Positions 23,343 to 34,859 of a stretch of 64,000 nucleotides of DNA are shown here, piece after piece. The position numbers and the translations under genes are program-made. Position 1 is the first letter of the stretch. Each line of letters begins with the position of its first letter. The notes below the pieces were generated by a model, which saw only the letters and a program-made list of their open reading frames with translations, did not search any database and was not told where the DNA came from. Source of the DNA: Sinotaia quadrata (taxonomy: Eukaryota > Mollusca > Gastropoda > Architaenioglossa > Viviparidae); the NCBI GenBank assembly GCA_028829895.1, contig CM054179.1, forward strand, positions 46,191,891-46,255,890. Reading direction: 5' to 3'.

Positions 23343-23383
23343 AGGAAAAGGGTCACCACTTGTCGGCGCCCGTGAAAAGAAAA
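23343..23383 (-). repeat. Embedded LTR/primer-site-like junction within the LTR (copy 1)
   Basis: On the minus strand this reads CGGGCGCCGACA then AG then TGGTGACCC. The real LTR end of the same element reads GGTGGTGACA, AG, TGGTGACCC. The solo LTRs at 1-1064 and 2665-9626 lack this segment. The matching segment in the other LTR is 28461-28501. It looks like a former LTR end plus spacer plus primer site caught inside the LTR. Confidence 0.6.
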
Positions 23384-24111
23384 TAATGATGAATGGTGAA
23401 ATAAAATAAAAGAAATACAAAATTCAATTCCTTCATGCAGTACTACTTCTAGGTACATTTAAGCATTATTCGTCATAAAATAGCAATCATTATTTCAGAG
23501 TTCTGGCGCCACTACTTATATCAAAGTTCAATAATAAACAAAGTTCGATACAAATAAACAAATGTCCTTTAACTTGCAAGTCTTTTCAATGGTTCCATCA
23601 ATATTATCTTACATTAATCTTAAAACCATCCTTTGCTTATTTACAATGATTTAAACTTAAGGTTTATTTCTACTTTTAGTTTTAATGCTTAAGATTCCTA
23701 CGCTTTAGTTTTAGGTTTATATTTACGTTTACGTGCTCTGAGATTTCCCTAATTAGAATTTACTTTTACTCACATATGTGTCGTCATTTTCTCCTTGTTT
23801 TCTGCTCACATAGTTCGTTACTTTCTCTTGTTCTCTGCTCATATAATCAACGTTACTTTCGCTTGTTCTCTGCTCATATAATCAACGTTACTTTCGCTTG
23901 TTCTCTGCTCATATAATTCGTTACTTTCTTCTTGTGCAGGGGGATTTTGATGATACATAAAAACATCGTCGATGTCTCGACCCAGCCGTCCTCACTGTTA
24001 CACGGCTGCTACAACTTCACGCTCATGTGCACTTCTCTCGTTAGGCCTAATTTCTCAACTCTCATTGCGCTCTCTCTTCTTCTCTTCAATTTCTGCTCAT
24101 TTCATCTCATC

Positions 24112-24300
24112 TCTTCTCTTCTTCATAACTTCGTTTCTCATCTCTTCTCTTCTTCATAACTTCGTTTCTCATCTCTTCTCATCTCTTCTTCATAACTTCG
24201 TTTCTCATCTCTTCTCTTCTCTTCTTCATAACTTTGTTTCTCATCTCTTCTCTTCTCTTCTTCGTTTCTCATCTCTTCTCTTCTCTTCTTCATAACGGCC
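24112..24300. repeat. 33-bp VNTR in 3' LTR (about 5-6 units)
   Basis: Tandem units of 28-38 bp built from CTTCATAACTTCG, TTTCTCATCT and CTTCTCTTCT blocks. The same array in the 5' LTR (29229-29645) has more than twice as many units. Purine-rich coiled-coil-like frames on the minus strand come from this array. Confidence 0.9.
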
Positions 24301-25608
24301 AACCTTTGCCGTTCTCGGCGGTATGCCTCATGCATGACCGCTACTGCTTCCAACGATAGTTACTACCACTATGTAACATTCTCGTTCTGTAACATCTCCA
24401 AGTGCCACAACATTAGACTTCCACCAGGAATTTACCTTCTGCATGGAAAATAATCGATTGTCCGCAGTCTTTGACAGAGCCTTTGAAAACCTGAGATGGC
24501 TATCTGGTTTGATTTGACCCATCTAAAACTGTAGCGGTCTTTACAACGCGCTCCATATACAGCCGGGTAGACATCTGTCACACTGTTATAGTGTTCAGGA
24601 ATCCTCCTTCTGTTTTGCCATCACAGAATCGTAGACTCTTCTTGATACATAAAAGCAGGGAGAAACAGAGAGCATGTCCAGCTCTCCTACAACACGCTAC
24701 ATTTTCCACGTTTCTCATCCGCCCCTGGCTCCATCTCTTCTTTTATACACAAAGTTCTTGCACACCCCTTTCTCTGAGCTGACTGGTACACACCCTCCTT
24801 CCAGCACGCTATCCCCCATCCAACACTGCCCATTTACAACCAGCACGGCACTCTGTACATGCTGACGCATATTCTCTGCCCATCCTGGCTACACTCTGCT
24901 GTCCAGTGCCAAGTCTCAAGTTCCCAGTTGACACTGTGATTTATGTATCCATTTAACCTCTCGCTAACTCTCAGAACACGATAAACTACATCTCAGAACA
25001 AGGGTCCTACTCCTATTTTATTTTAAAACTACAGTTACTATGGCAACTCATGGCCACCTGGTGAGTCATACATTAACTCACATCAAGAAATGGTTGTACA
25101 CTCAAACCAACCTTTTTAACTTAATAATACAATTATTAACTTTCCAATAATCTCAAATTCTATTTCAATAGTACTTTCACAAAACAATAGTAATTTCACA
25201 ATAACAATATGAACTTAAACTACTAAACATTTAATTGTGGTGATTCTTAAAATTTTGTTTACATTTCAAACTCAGCTCTTGCTTTTTCACTGACATAAAT
25301 GGCAGTCCCACCGCTTTCTCATGAACTTGGTACACTGGCCTGCCATGTACCCTACACTGACACAGATTTATGGGCATGGGTTCCTGGTCAGCCAGCAAGT
25401 TAATTATCATTTTCCTATTCTCTAGCACGAAACCTATTTTCCTCAACTAGCGTTGTTTCAGACTTAGTTTCCGCGGTTGTTGACAAAATGGTCATTTTCA
25501 CCCTGTCCCTCTTTTAATTAACTTAGCTGTTTCGTTCATAGTTTAGAGTTAGAAAATATTTAGAGGGAGAAAACAAATTTATTAATATTCCTTGATTTTC
25601 GTGACATA

Positions 25609-25623
25609 TCCCTCCTTCTTTTT
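25609..25623 (-). other. Polypurine tract (plus-strand priming site)
   Basis: Reads AAAAAGAAGGAGGGA on the minus strand, two bases before the TGTCAC start of the 3' LTR, which is where reverse transcription needs it. Confidence 0.88.
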
Positions 25624-28055
25624 GACCGAAGCTTATTAAATAAGTGTAGGTCAACAATATTAAATTTTTTTTCAAAAGCTGATTACAATCCAAGCAATTA
25701 AAATTATTCGGCTTCACGAAATTCATTTAAACTGTGTCTATTGGGTGCCTAGACAATGCATTGGTTCCTATGGTGATCAGCCCTAGAAATAAATTGCATA
25801 AGCGTATTTACTGTCTATACACCTACCGATTTTCTATTTTACCAATTTATGCAAAAGAATTAACATGCGTTTTTTTTTAAATTATCAGCCAAAAGGAAAA
25901 CTTATTATCTCTCATGATGATTGAGAACTAAAATCAAATCACTTCACAGGGTATCTTCCTAAAATTTTCACCATGAAATCAAGTTAAATTTACAGACTTC
26001 AAGTTATCTGTTAACGTGTCACAATTGTCAGAAAAAAAATATTGCAAGTCTTTCTCTAAAATTTTATGCAAAAAAATCAAACTAATCTTTCACAAATTCA
26101 TTTATAAATGCAAACAGTTAATATCAATACCAACCTGTTCCAAAATCTTGACCTGAATGTAATCTCACAACAATCTGCTGTTGACCTAATATCGTAAAAT
26201 TTCTTATATCAGTGTCACTCTTTTGCTTAAAAAAATTTGTGTACAAGTACACTTCTACTCCTAAGTTTAAAAAAATAAAATGACATGAAGCAATTTACGA
26301 AAATGCCAATTAATCTTTCAGAAATCAGAATTAGTGTGTACTAAAAATATGAGGTCATTCCTAACAGTGTCCTAAGCAACACGGTTCCTTCCTTTACAAA
26401 GGGAAGGGGAAAAAATCTCTCGCTGTGGTTGTTAGCAATGTAGAACCACTGCGCGGCAAGGGAACGAAAAAAAATTAGGTCGCTGGCTGAGTGGGGCACA
26501 CTGTGTACCGGACAGAAATGAATCAAAACAAAGTCTGTTGTCACTGAAAAATTTAACACCGCGAAATAAAATGTCTCACTATAAGACCTACATATTCCAT
26601 CTGTTTATATGCTGTAGTCCACTCTTTAAACATTTAATAGCCTAATAAGTCTTTCCACGACATTTTACTCTATTAGTCTATTCTATCTTTACAAATTGCA
26701 TACTTCTGTTTCCAAATGCATGACTACTAAAAAAAAATTATGTTCATCAGTACAAGAGCTAATAAAAATTTGCCAAACTAGAGCTCATTAACTATTTCTA
26801 ACGTACACCAACAACCAGAATACTTTCTGTCTTCCCGTTTTTCCAAATGCATGACTAACACGAACCTACACACCTTCTGGGTCATGACCTTTCCTGTGGA
26901 GGGAGACAGTGGGTTTCTCGGAGTAATTTTCTTACGGCCAGCTGAAATACGATGCTCTGACTGAGTCTTTCCCTTTCCCCTTTTTTTTTCATCACTGTGT
27001 TTACATTTTTAGTGCAGTAATGTCTGCCCGATTCAGCATGTTTCCTTTATCTTCACAATAACTATCATTTACACTACACTTATTGTGGTAATAAAACATT
27101 TCACTACATCATTGTCAATCACTTATTGCTTTGTCAATTACTTATTGCTTTAATTCTGCTTTCTCCTGCCCATTCTTCTAGTCATTTATTTAATTAGCCA
27201 TTCGTACAGTTAGCGAGTTTTACAGAAACTCTAGCAAATCAAAAATGTGTTTGCTACAAAAGCGAGGTCGCTTGACTCCCTACTTCCAAGGTTTTCGACA
27301 ACAAAATATATGCACACGGTCCCCACTGCCGTCAACAACGAATATTCGCGGTTTCTACAATACTGGCCCCAAACTCAAATTTCAAACATATACGCGGCTC
27401 AGTCTCCAAACCGGTGAAAAACACAATGTACTTCTCTCTAAGTACCATAGAAAACTGTCTCAAAAATTTTTGGTACTCTCCCTGAGTACACGAAAACGAA
27501 TTTAACCTCGGGTAGTCCTAGTGTTCACAGCGTTGCCTCTAAAACAGTAAGGACTTACAAAATGGCTTGACTCAAAAATCAAAAATAGAATATGCGATAT
27601 CTCTCGGCATTAATATTCACATAGAATTTCGAAACTTATTTCAACTTCATGGAACAAATATCCTCGATAATAAAGCGGAGACATAAAACTTGGATCGCCT
27701 CTCTGACTATGCGTTTAACTACTTTTCTTTTGGCCTAGTCAAAAACGAATTTATTGGCCTACAGTGCAGTTTGCAAATACCAGCGCTCTCAAAATAAATC
27801 ATGAAATAGTTACACGCAAAAATGAGTATTAAAGCAGAATACAACGTCAGAACAAGTTTTCAAAAATTAAAGGCAGAATACATCAAAACAAGTTTTCAAA
27901 AATTAAAGCATCAAAAGGATATATCAAATACTAATTCACCACTTTCTTAAATCAAAATACTGTAACCATCATTACTGCAAAATATGATGATACTACATGA
28001 GATAGATAGCAGAAAGAGAAATGATGCAAACACACCGCAAAACAATTTTTTACCT

Positions 28056-28073
28056 ATCACGTCAGGGTCACCA
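28056..28073 (-). other. Primer-binding site, tRNA-Trp type
   Basis: On the minus strand TGGTGACCCTGACGTGAT, two bases (AG) after the 5' LTR end. It complements the 3' end of the conserved animal tRNA-Trp (ATCACGTCGGGGTCACCA) at 17 of 18 positions. The tRNA sequence is from general knowledge, not from this window. Confidence 0.85.
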
Positions 28074-28460
28074 CTTGTCACCACCCACCCTCCCTTCTCT
28101 GGCCGGAGGGGGAGGGTTGGTGGCTTGCCGGCTCCACGTAGGACTTGCATAGAGAGAATTGCAAAATCCGCACACAGAATACCAAGATGGTTGTTTGGCT
28201 CGAATTTAATTCTGCGTGTAGGTTACGTATTGCCGATGTGTTTCCATCTGTGCCTGCATACGGGTAGGGGTGAAGTGTAGACGACACAGACAACACAACG
28301 TATAGCAATGACAGCAACCACTCTTTCGAAATCATAGACAGGAGGAAGGCCCAATGTCAGAGTACAAATTCAAGTTTATTGGTCTATGGGTTTTCTCTCG
28401 CACATTGGTTAGTCAGTCAGCCATCCACACTCGCACCCATGGGAAACAGGGAAGAAAGAA

Positions 28461-28501
28461 AGGAAAAGGGTCACCACTTGTCGGCGCCCGTGAAAAGAAA
28501 A
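28461..28501 (-). repeat. Embedded LTR/primer-site-like junction within the LTR (copy 2)
   Basis: Same segment as 23343-23383, GGCGCCGACA-AG-TGGTGACCC on the minus strand. Confidence 0.6.
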
Positions 28502-29228
28502 TAATGATGAATGGTGAAATAAAATAAAAGAAATACAAAATTCAATTCCTTCATGTAGTACTACTTCTAGAAACATTTAAGCATTATTCATCATAAAATA
28601 GCAATCATTATTTCAGAGTTCTGGCGCCACTACTTATATCAAAGTTCAATAATAAACAAAGTTCGATACAAATAAACAAATGTCCTTTAACTTGCAAGTC
28701 TTTTCAACGGTTCCATCAATATTATCTTACATTAATCTTAAAACCATCCTTTGCTTATTTACAATGATTTAAACTTAAGGTTTATTTCTACTTTTAGTTT
28801 TAATGCTTAAGATTCCTACGCTTTAGTTTTAGGTTTATATTTACGTTTACGTGCTCTGAGATTTCCCTAATTAGAATTTACTTTCACTCACATATGTGTC
28901 GTCATTTTCTCCTTGTTTTCTGCTCACATAGTTCGTTACTTTCTCTTGTTCTCTGCTCATATAATCAACATTACTTTCGCTTGTTCTCTGCTCATATAAT
29001 CAACGTTACTTTTGCTTGTTCTCTGCTCATATAATTCGTTACTTTCTTCTTGTGCTGGGCTCACATCGTTACACTTTCTTCTGGTGCTGGGGGATTTTGA
29101 TGATACATAAAAACATCGTCGATGTCTCAACCCAGCCGTCCTCATTGTTACACGGCTGCTACAACTTCAAGCTCATGTGCGCTTCTCTCGTTAGGCCTAA
29201 TTTCTCAACTCTCATTGCGCTCTCTCTT

Positions 29229-29645
29229 CTTCTCTTCTTCATAACTTCATTTCTCATCTCTTCTCTTCTTCATAACTTCGTTTCTCATCTCTTCTCTTCT
29301 TCATAACTTCGTTTCTCATCTCTTCTCTTCTCTTCTTCATAACTTCGTTTCTCATCTCTTCTCTTCTTCATAACTTCGTTTCTCATCTCTTCTCTTCTCT
29401 TCTTCGTTTCTCATCTCTTCTCTTAACTTCTTCATAACTTCGTTTCTCATCTCTTCTCTTCTCTTCTTCATAACTTCGTTTCTCATCTCTTCTCTTCTCT
29501 TCTTCATAACTTCGTTTCTCATCTCTTCTCTTCTCTTCTTCATAACTTCGTTTCTCATCTCTTCTCTTCTCTTCTTCATTTCTCATCTCTTCTCTTAACT
29601 TCTTCATAACTTCGTTTCTCATCTCTTCTCTTCTCTTCTTCATAA
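29229..29645. repeat. 33-bp VNTR in 5' LTR (about 12-13 units)
   Basis: Same unit as 24112-24300, with at least eleven CATAAC-containing copies and two shortened ones. Confidence 0.9.
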
Positions 29646-30960
29646 CGGCCAACCTTTGCCGTTCTCGGCGGTATGCCTCATGCATGACCGCTACTGCTTC
29701 CAACGATAGTTACTACCACTATGTAACATTCTCGTTCTGTAACATCTCCAAGCGCCACAACATTAGACTTCCACCAGGAATTTACCTTCTGCATGGAAAT
29801 TAATCGATTGTCTGTGGTCTTTGATAGAGCCTTTGAAAACCTGAGATGGCTATCTGGTTTGATTTGGCCCATCTAAAACTGTAGCGGTCTTTACAACGCG
29901 CTCCATATACAGCCGGGTAGACATCTGTCACACTGTTACAGTGTTCAGGAATCCTCCTTCTGTTTTGCCATCACAGAATCGTAGAGTCTTCTTGATACAT
30001 AAAAGCAGGGAGAAACAGAGAGCATGTCCCGCTCTCCTACAACACGCTACATTTTCCATTTACATTTTCTCATCCGCCCCTGGCTCCATCTCTTCTTTTA
30101 TACACAAAGTTCTTGCACACCCCTTTCTCTGAGCTGACTGGTACACACCCTCCTTCCAGCACGCTATCCCCCATCCAACACTGCCCATTTACAACCAGCA
30201 CGGCACTCTGTACATGCTGACGCATATTCTCTGCCCATCCTGGCTACACTCTGCTGTCCAGTGCCAAGTCTCAAGTTCCCAGTTGACACTGTGATTTATG
30301 TATCCATTTAACCTCTCGCTAACTCTCAGAACACGATAAACTACATCTCAGAACAAGGGTCCTACTCCTATTTTATTTTAAAACTACAGTTACTATGGCA
30401 ACTCATGGCCACCTGGCGAGTCATACATTAACTCACATCAAGAAATGGTTGTACACTCAAACCAACCTTTTTATCTTAGTAATACAATTATTAACTTTCC
30501 AATAATCTCAAATTCTATTTCAATAGTACTTTCACAAAACAATAGTAATTTCACAATAACAATATCAACTTAAACTACTAAACATTTAATAGTGGTGATT
30601 CTTAAAATGTTGTTTACATTTCAAACTCAGAGCTTGCCTTTTCACGGACATAATTGGCAGTCCCAACACTTTCTCGCGAACTTGGTACACTGGCCTGCCA
30701 TGTACCCTACACTGACACAGATTTATGGGCGTGGGTTCCTGGTCAGCCAGCAAGTTAATTATCGTTTTCCTATTCTCCAGCACGAAACCTATTTTCCTCA
30801 GCTAGCGTTGTTTCAGACTCAGTTTCTGCATTGTTGACAAAATGGTCATTTTCACCCTGTCCCTCTTTTAATTAACTTATCTGTTTCTTTCATAGTTTAG
30901 AGTTAGAAAATATTTAGAGGGAGAAAATATTTTTATTAATATTCCTTGATTTTCGTGACA

Positions 30961-30965
30961 TCGGA
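30961..30965 (+). repeat. Target-site duplication TCGGA, right copy
   Basis: Matches 22953-22957. Confidence 0.92.
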
Positions 30966-32139
30966 CATACCTTTCTTCCACTTCTAACCATGAGCCGTGC
31001 ATAGGGACCCCAAAGATGTGTAAAAGAGTGTAGAGAATTTTGAGTCTGCTCTTTTATGTGTTTTCAAAGGTCATGGAAGTTTCTAGAATTTCTTAGCCTC
31101 TGGCTACTACTTGTTTTGCTCTATGACTCTTTCCAAAAATAGTCATGGCTGAGCGCACGCACATAATAGAATAAGTGAGATGGATGCCCGAAATAGGTCC
31201 ATGTTATGTAAGAATTAATGACCTATATAATCCTAACTCCCTTCATTTGTGGATGTGGGTCAGCATTGTTTACGCCAATCCAATTCTACTCAGATTTGAA
31301 TTGTGAAATTGTGAAAAAATACCGAAATTAATTATGTAAGTGTATTAATTAGCATTTTTCCATCACAGTAGAGTACATTCAGGAGATGAATAAATGATAA
31401 TGAACCTTGATTGAATTTAAATCGTTGAGAAATATCAGTGTAAAATTTAGGCAGGATTTTCTTTAACAATTTAATACAAATTGTCAAAATAGTAATTAAA
31501 ATATTGTAAAGCGATAGGTGAACAGAAGCGTCCATTTTAACACCTTTATTTATGCTCAAGAAACAGATTTCATTACTGAAATACGTGACTGCCAATCTTC
31601 AAATTATAACTCTAATCACCCGTATGCATGCAGTAGAAGTAAAGTACCTTTGTTTTTAAGTCAGCTTATGAAAATGTCTGGAATACAAATCTCACTGTTG
31701 ATTGACATCTCTCTCGTTTTATTACTACATAGAAATATCTTACTTTCAATAAAGCATATGATGCTGTCTAGACTGTTTAACGCCAATAGAATCAAAAACA
31801 GAATATGGAGCAGTGTCAGTGAAAACAAGTATATAGTGTATTTTTATATTCAGTTTATCACTGCGAAGTTATTCATTAAATGTATAGAGAAATCCATTTC
31901 CCATCAATCATATAATAGCAAAGTAGAGAGAAACCTACCGGGTTATAATTAAGAACACCAGAAGTGAAATTACCAGAGAACTGGAATGGTTTTCGTGAAA
32001 CATTTAGTCATCTTCATTTGTAATGTAAAGAATAGAGTTTTATGGACAAAATGTCACTCTATATCTCAGAAGTGTTTCAGAAACAAAGTGTATGTACTCC
32101 TTATGTTCTACGCTGTTTTAGAACCAAAGTAAAGGTACT
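30966..32139. other. Unassigned
   Basis: A 144-codon plus-strand frame (31518-31952) is open but has no recognisable domain and AT-driven composition. Nothing else seen. Confidence 0.4.
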
Positions 32140-33009
32140 CCTCGTGATATGTTTAAGTGCAAAGAAGTCCGGTCATGAAAGGCGGCCATTATCTTATTGG
32201 TGAGTTAACTAATTTGTTGAGAGCGAACGTACTGAGTGCATTTTCTTATTGATATGTTATACTTGTGTTTCAATAAGGCATACTACATTATTATTTCTAC
32301 AAATGTTTGAACAAAGCTGTTTGTATACTGTGCTAGAAACTTGACATTGTTTTGATATGCTGTATTTATTATGCTGTGTGCGTTTATCGGGCTAATAAAT
32401 ACTATTGCAGGAAATTTTAAGTTGAGAATGGAAAGTAAGAAAAATGGAGTTATAAGGTCATAAACTGGGAACTTAGATATGCTCTCTGATTATATTTTTC
32501 AGACCAAGAACCTTTTCTTCTTTCTTCTTTCATTGTGTGATTTGAATTATGGTTATTGTTTGTAAACTGTTAGGCGTGGAGTGGTGTGTAAGTGTGGAGA
32601 ATACAGTATACCTCTAATGTATGGTGGTAAAGTATTCTAGCTATTTGGAAAAGAATCTGGTTTAAGGAAGTTACTGGAAATTAATACAGTCCTTGTTCTA
32701 CTTGAAAGAGCTATACACGGAATGATCGCCAGGTTGTCTCCAAAGAACAGCAGTGAATCAGTGTCTTACAAAGTGAGAAGGTGGAACTGACATATTATCA
32801 AAACTTCTGACGTTGCAAAAGCGGGCCTATTCAGTCCATGCTTAATTCAGGTTATGTAAAACTAGTTTTGCTTATCTCTAATAACTCCATTTCTGTTTTC
32901 TGATAAGAACTATTCTGTGATATATAATTGTTGAACTATGTTTTAAGACATAAGGCTGAAATATATATATATATATATTAAAATAGTTACATTATTGATA
33001 TATGAATAT
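32140..33009 (+). repeat. Family-R LTR-like fragment
   Basis: Parallels 45280-45850: an AAGAAGTCC(A/G)G block, GTGTGGAGAATACA, TTTGATGTATGG-type block, CTTATCTCT(A/G)ATAAC and CTGATAAGAACTAT. Decayed, with gaps. It ends in a short (AT)n at 32961-32980 and stops at the insertion of the 33010 element. Confidence 0.5.
33005..33009 (+). repeat. Target-site duplication AATAT, left copy
   Basis: AATAT precedes TGTCACAG at 33010 and recurs at 41471-41475 after the other LTR. Confidence 0.95.
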
Positions 33010-34730
33010 TGTCACAGAACGGGAGGGCTCGTTACAAGCCGACCCCGAGCTGAAGTTAGAGATGCAAGGGGTGAAGTCTATTTTTGGCCTGCTCCGGTGC
33101 ACCTCCAAGATTAGCCCGTGTGACGTATGCCAGTACTACGTCGTATCAAGTTGTTACATAGACACACATGACATACACCATTGATGTTTGGGTGGGGCCC
33201 TCTTTATTAATGTCATGCCAAGGAACGTTTTATTGGCGGTGTGTGTTGTGAGTGTGTATCATAAATGTGAATAAATGGACGAACAGACGAACGGTGCAAA
33301 ACAATAGTACAATTCTTTCGTCCCTCTCAAAAATTATGAATAACAAGAGAGTTGAAAGATGTTTAAATCAGGTTATTTATTTCCCGATTTAAAAGGGGGC
33401 ACTACTCTTTCGCACAGTGATTAATCATTCATTCAACTTTCCAATGTCATACACTCTGTGGGAAATAAGGGGAGATGAAAATGATGAAATTCAAAATATA
33501 AAATAAAAATTAATTACACAATTCTTATGCGGCAAATGGGGCCGCTTTAACAATAGTTGACATGTAAAATAAGCATTACTTTTAACATTAGAGTTCTTAT
33601 TTTACAAACGATATAATAGTGTTCATTTTCTTAAGAGTCCTAGACTTAAGTATGTGCGCGTTAGCCGTGCTAATGATTACTCACTATTAATGTCAGAGTT
33701 CCAAGGAGATGACGTAATCTCACACGTCACTTATAAGCGGCACTTCAAAGTGAAGATAGGACGCAATTGAGGCGTCGCATTACAGGTGAAGATTCTGCAG
33801 AATCTAGGCACCACTTTCAGATTATCACTGGGAAGAAATCTGAAATTTAGCTGACTGTTGTCAGCCTCGATAATTATCGTTGTACCGGTTGTCGTGGAAA
33901 CGGACACCCCAACGACGTTTAGCATTATCGGGTGGAGTCGTCCAGTGGGATGTGTCGTCGCATTACATTGAGTGTAGAAATCCGGATGTCTGTAAGAAAT
34001 CTCGGTGCTAGCCTCCCAATAGCGGGATAGATCTGTCCAACCGAACTCTCAGACAGGGGGGAGAACAAGTTGGTCCCTCGTGTCGTTAACTGCATACAAC
34101 CAGCGTCGCATGCATCGGGTTTTTCTGGACAGTGAACTTTCCACTTTGCCAAAAATTATACTGAGTAATTTTGCCTCGTTACTCAATATATGGCATCAGA
34201 CGGATGGAAAACGGATGGAAAGAGATTATTGCAGCTTTCCTTTATGAAATCTCTGTACATGAGATAATTCATACGTGAAGTTAGACTGGCTTCAGACGAA
34301 TCGACGTTTTCAAAATCTTCATTTTGCCTCTTATATAGCTTTCACTGAAGGTTTCCAAAACTTCCAGAAGCTATGTCCTGTGACATGATTTTTGCCTTGG
34401 ATATATAGTGGTAATCGTGATGCACGCTTTTCTGTGGTCAATTCTAATGCGCACTGGCCATTTCTCTCGTCAACAACACGTGACTCGTAGTGCGCAGTTG
34501 TTCCAATCATTTAATATACATATCCTTCATAAACTAATATATATATTCAATATGATAATTAACACACACTGCGTCACGAACGTCTGTCTACTAAAGAGAT
34601 CTTAGGTGACCGTTACTGGAATTACATGCTACATACGAAAAACAACAAAACTCGGGTTACTTCAACTAGTTTTGTTAGCGGTTTATTAAAACGAAATAAA
34701 ATATATTTCTGTCCCTCATTTCCTGTGACA
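33010..34730 (-). repeat. 3' LTR of the Gmr1-type element
   Basis: 1721 bp, same length and apparently same sequence as 39750-41470. Small frames inside occur identically in both LTRs because the LTRs are copies; they are not genes. Confidence 0.96.
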
Positions 34731-34742
34731 ACCCCCTTCTTA
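34731..34742 (-). other. Polypurine tract of the Gmr1-type element
   Basis: AAGAAGGGGGT on the minus strand directly before the TGTCACAG start of the 3' LTR. Confidence 0.85.
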
Positions 34743-34859
34743 AAATTGATTGGAGCTCACAGAGTGGAAATCAAATAGGAACAAAAAAAATTTTATTTCA
34801 CACGATAGTCCCCACAGGAATTATATGCACATCTGTGGAGAGACTATCCTCTCTCTTGT

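Larger units (their letters stand above)
22958..25606 (-). repeat. 3' LTR (family A) of the non-autonomous element
   Basis: 2649 bp, TGTCACC at 22958 to GTGACA at 25606 as written on plus. Contains a polyadenylation hexamer at 23257-23262 (minus), a 37-bp repeat region at 23790-23930 and a 33-bp repeat region at 24112-24300. Confidence 0.93.
25607..28075 (-). other. Non-coding interior of the LTR element
   Basis: 2469 bp, AT-rich. The longest frames (72 codons on minus at 26341-26559; 86 codons on plus at 27245-27505) show no gag zinc knuckle, DTG, RT or integrase signature. Presumably holds a packaging signal; none can be pointed to. Confidence 0.75.
22958..30960 (-). mobile_element. Complete non-autonomous LTR retrotransposon, 8003 bp
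   Basis: In element orientation (minus strand): 5' LTR 28076-30960 (2885 bp), primer-binding site 28056-28073, interior 25607-28075 (2469 bp), polypurine tract 25609-25623, 3' LTR 22958-25606 (2649 bp), all flanked by TCGGA. LTR ends are TGTCAC...GTGACA. The interior has no gag, protease, RT or integrase motif in any frame, so the element must depend on enzymes supplied elsewhere, as in large retrotransposon derivatives (LARDs). About two thirds of its length is LTR. The LTRs differ by scattered substitutions and mainly by the number of tandem repeats, so it is older than the element at 33010. Confidence 0.93.
28076..30960 (-). repeat. 5' LTR (family A) of the non-autonomous element
   Basis: 2885 bp; same ends and internal order as 22958-25606. 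Longer mainly because of the 33-bp array at 29229-29645. Confidence 0.93.

Noticed and set aside
29352..29703. Minus-strand Lys/Glu/Arg-rich frames looking like a coiled-coil protein
   Set aside because: They are the purine strand of the 33-bp VNTR inside an LTR and differ between LTR copies.
31518..31952. 144-codon plus-strand frame
   Set aside because: Composition follows the local AT bias; no motif, no splice context, no second copy.
33731..34152. Small frames within the 1721-bp LTR, repeated at 40471-40892
   Set aside because: They are identical in both LTRs only because the LTRs are identical; no known domain.
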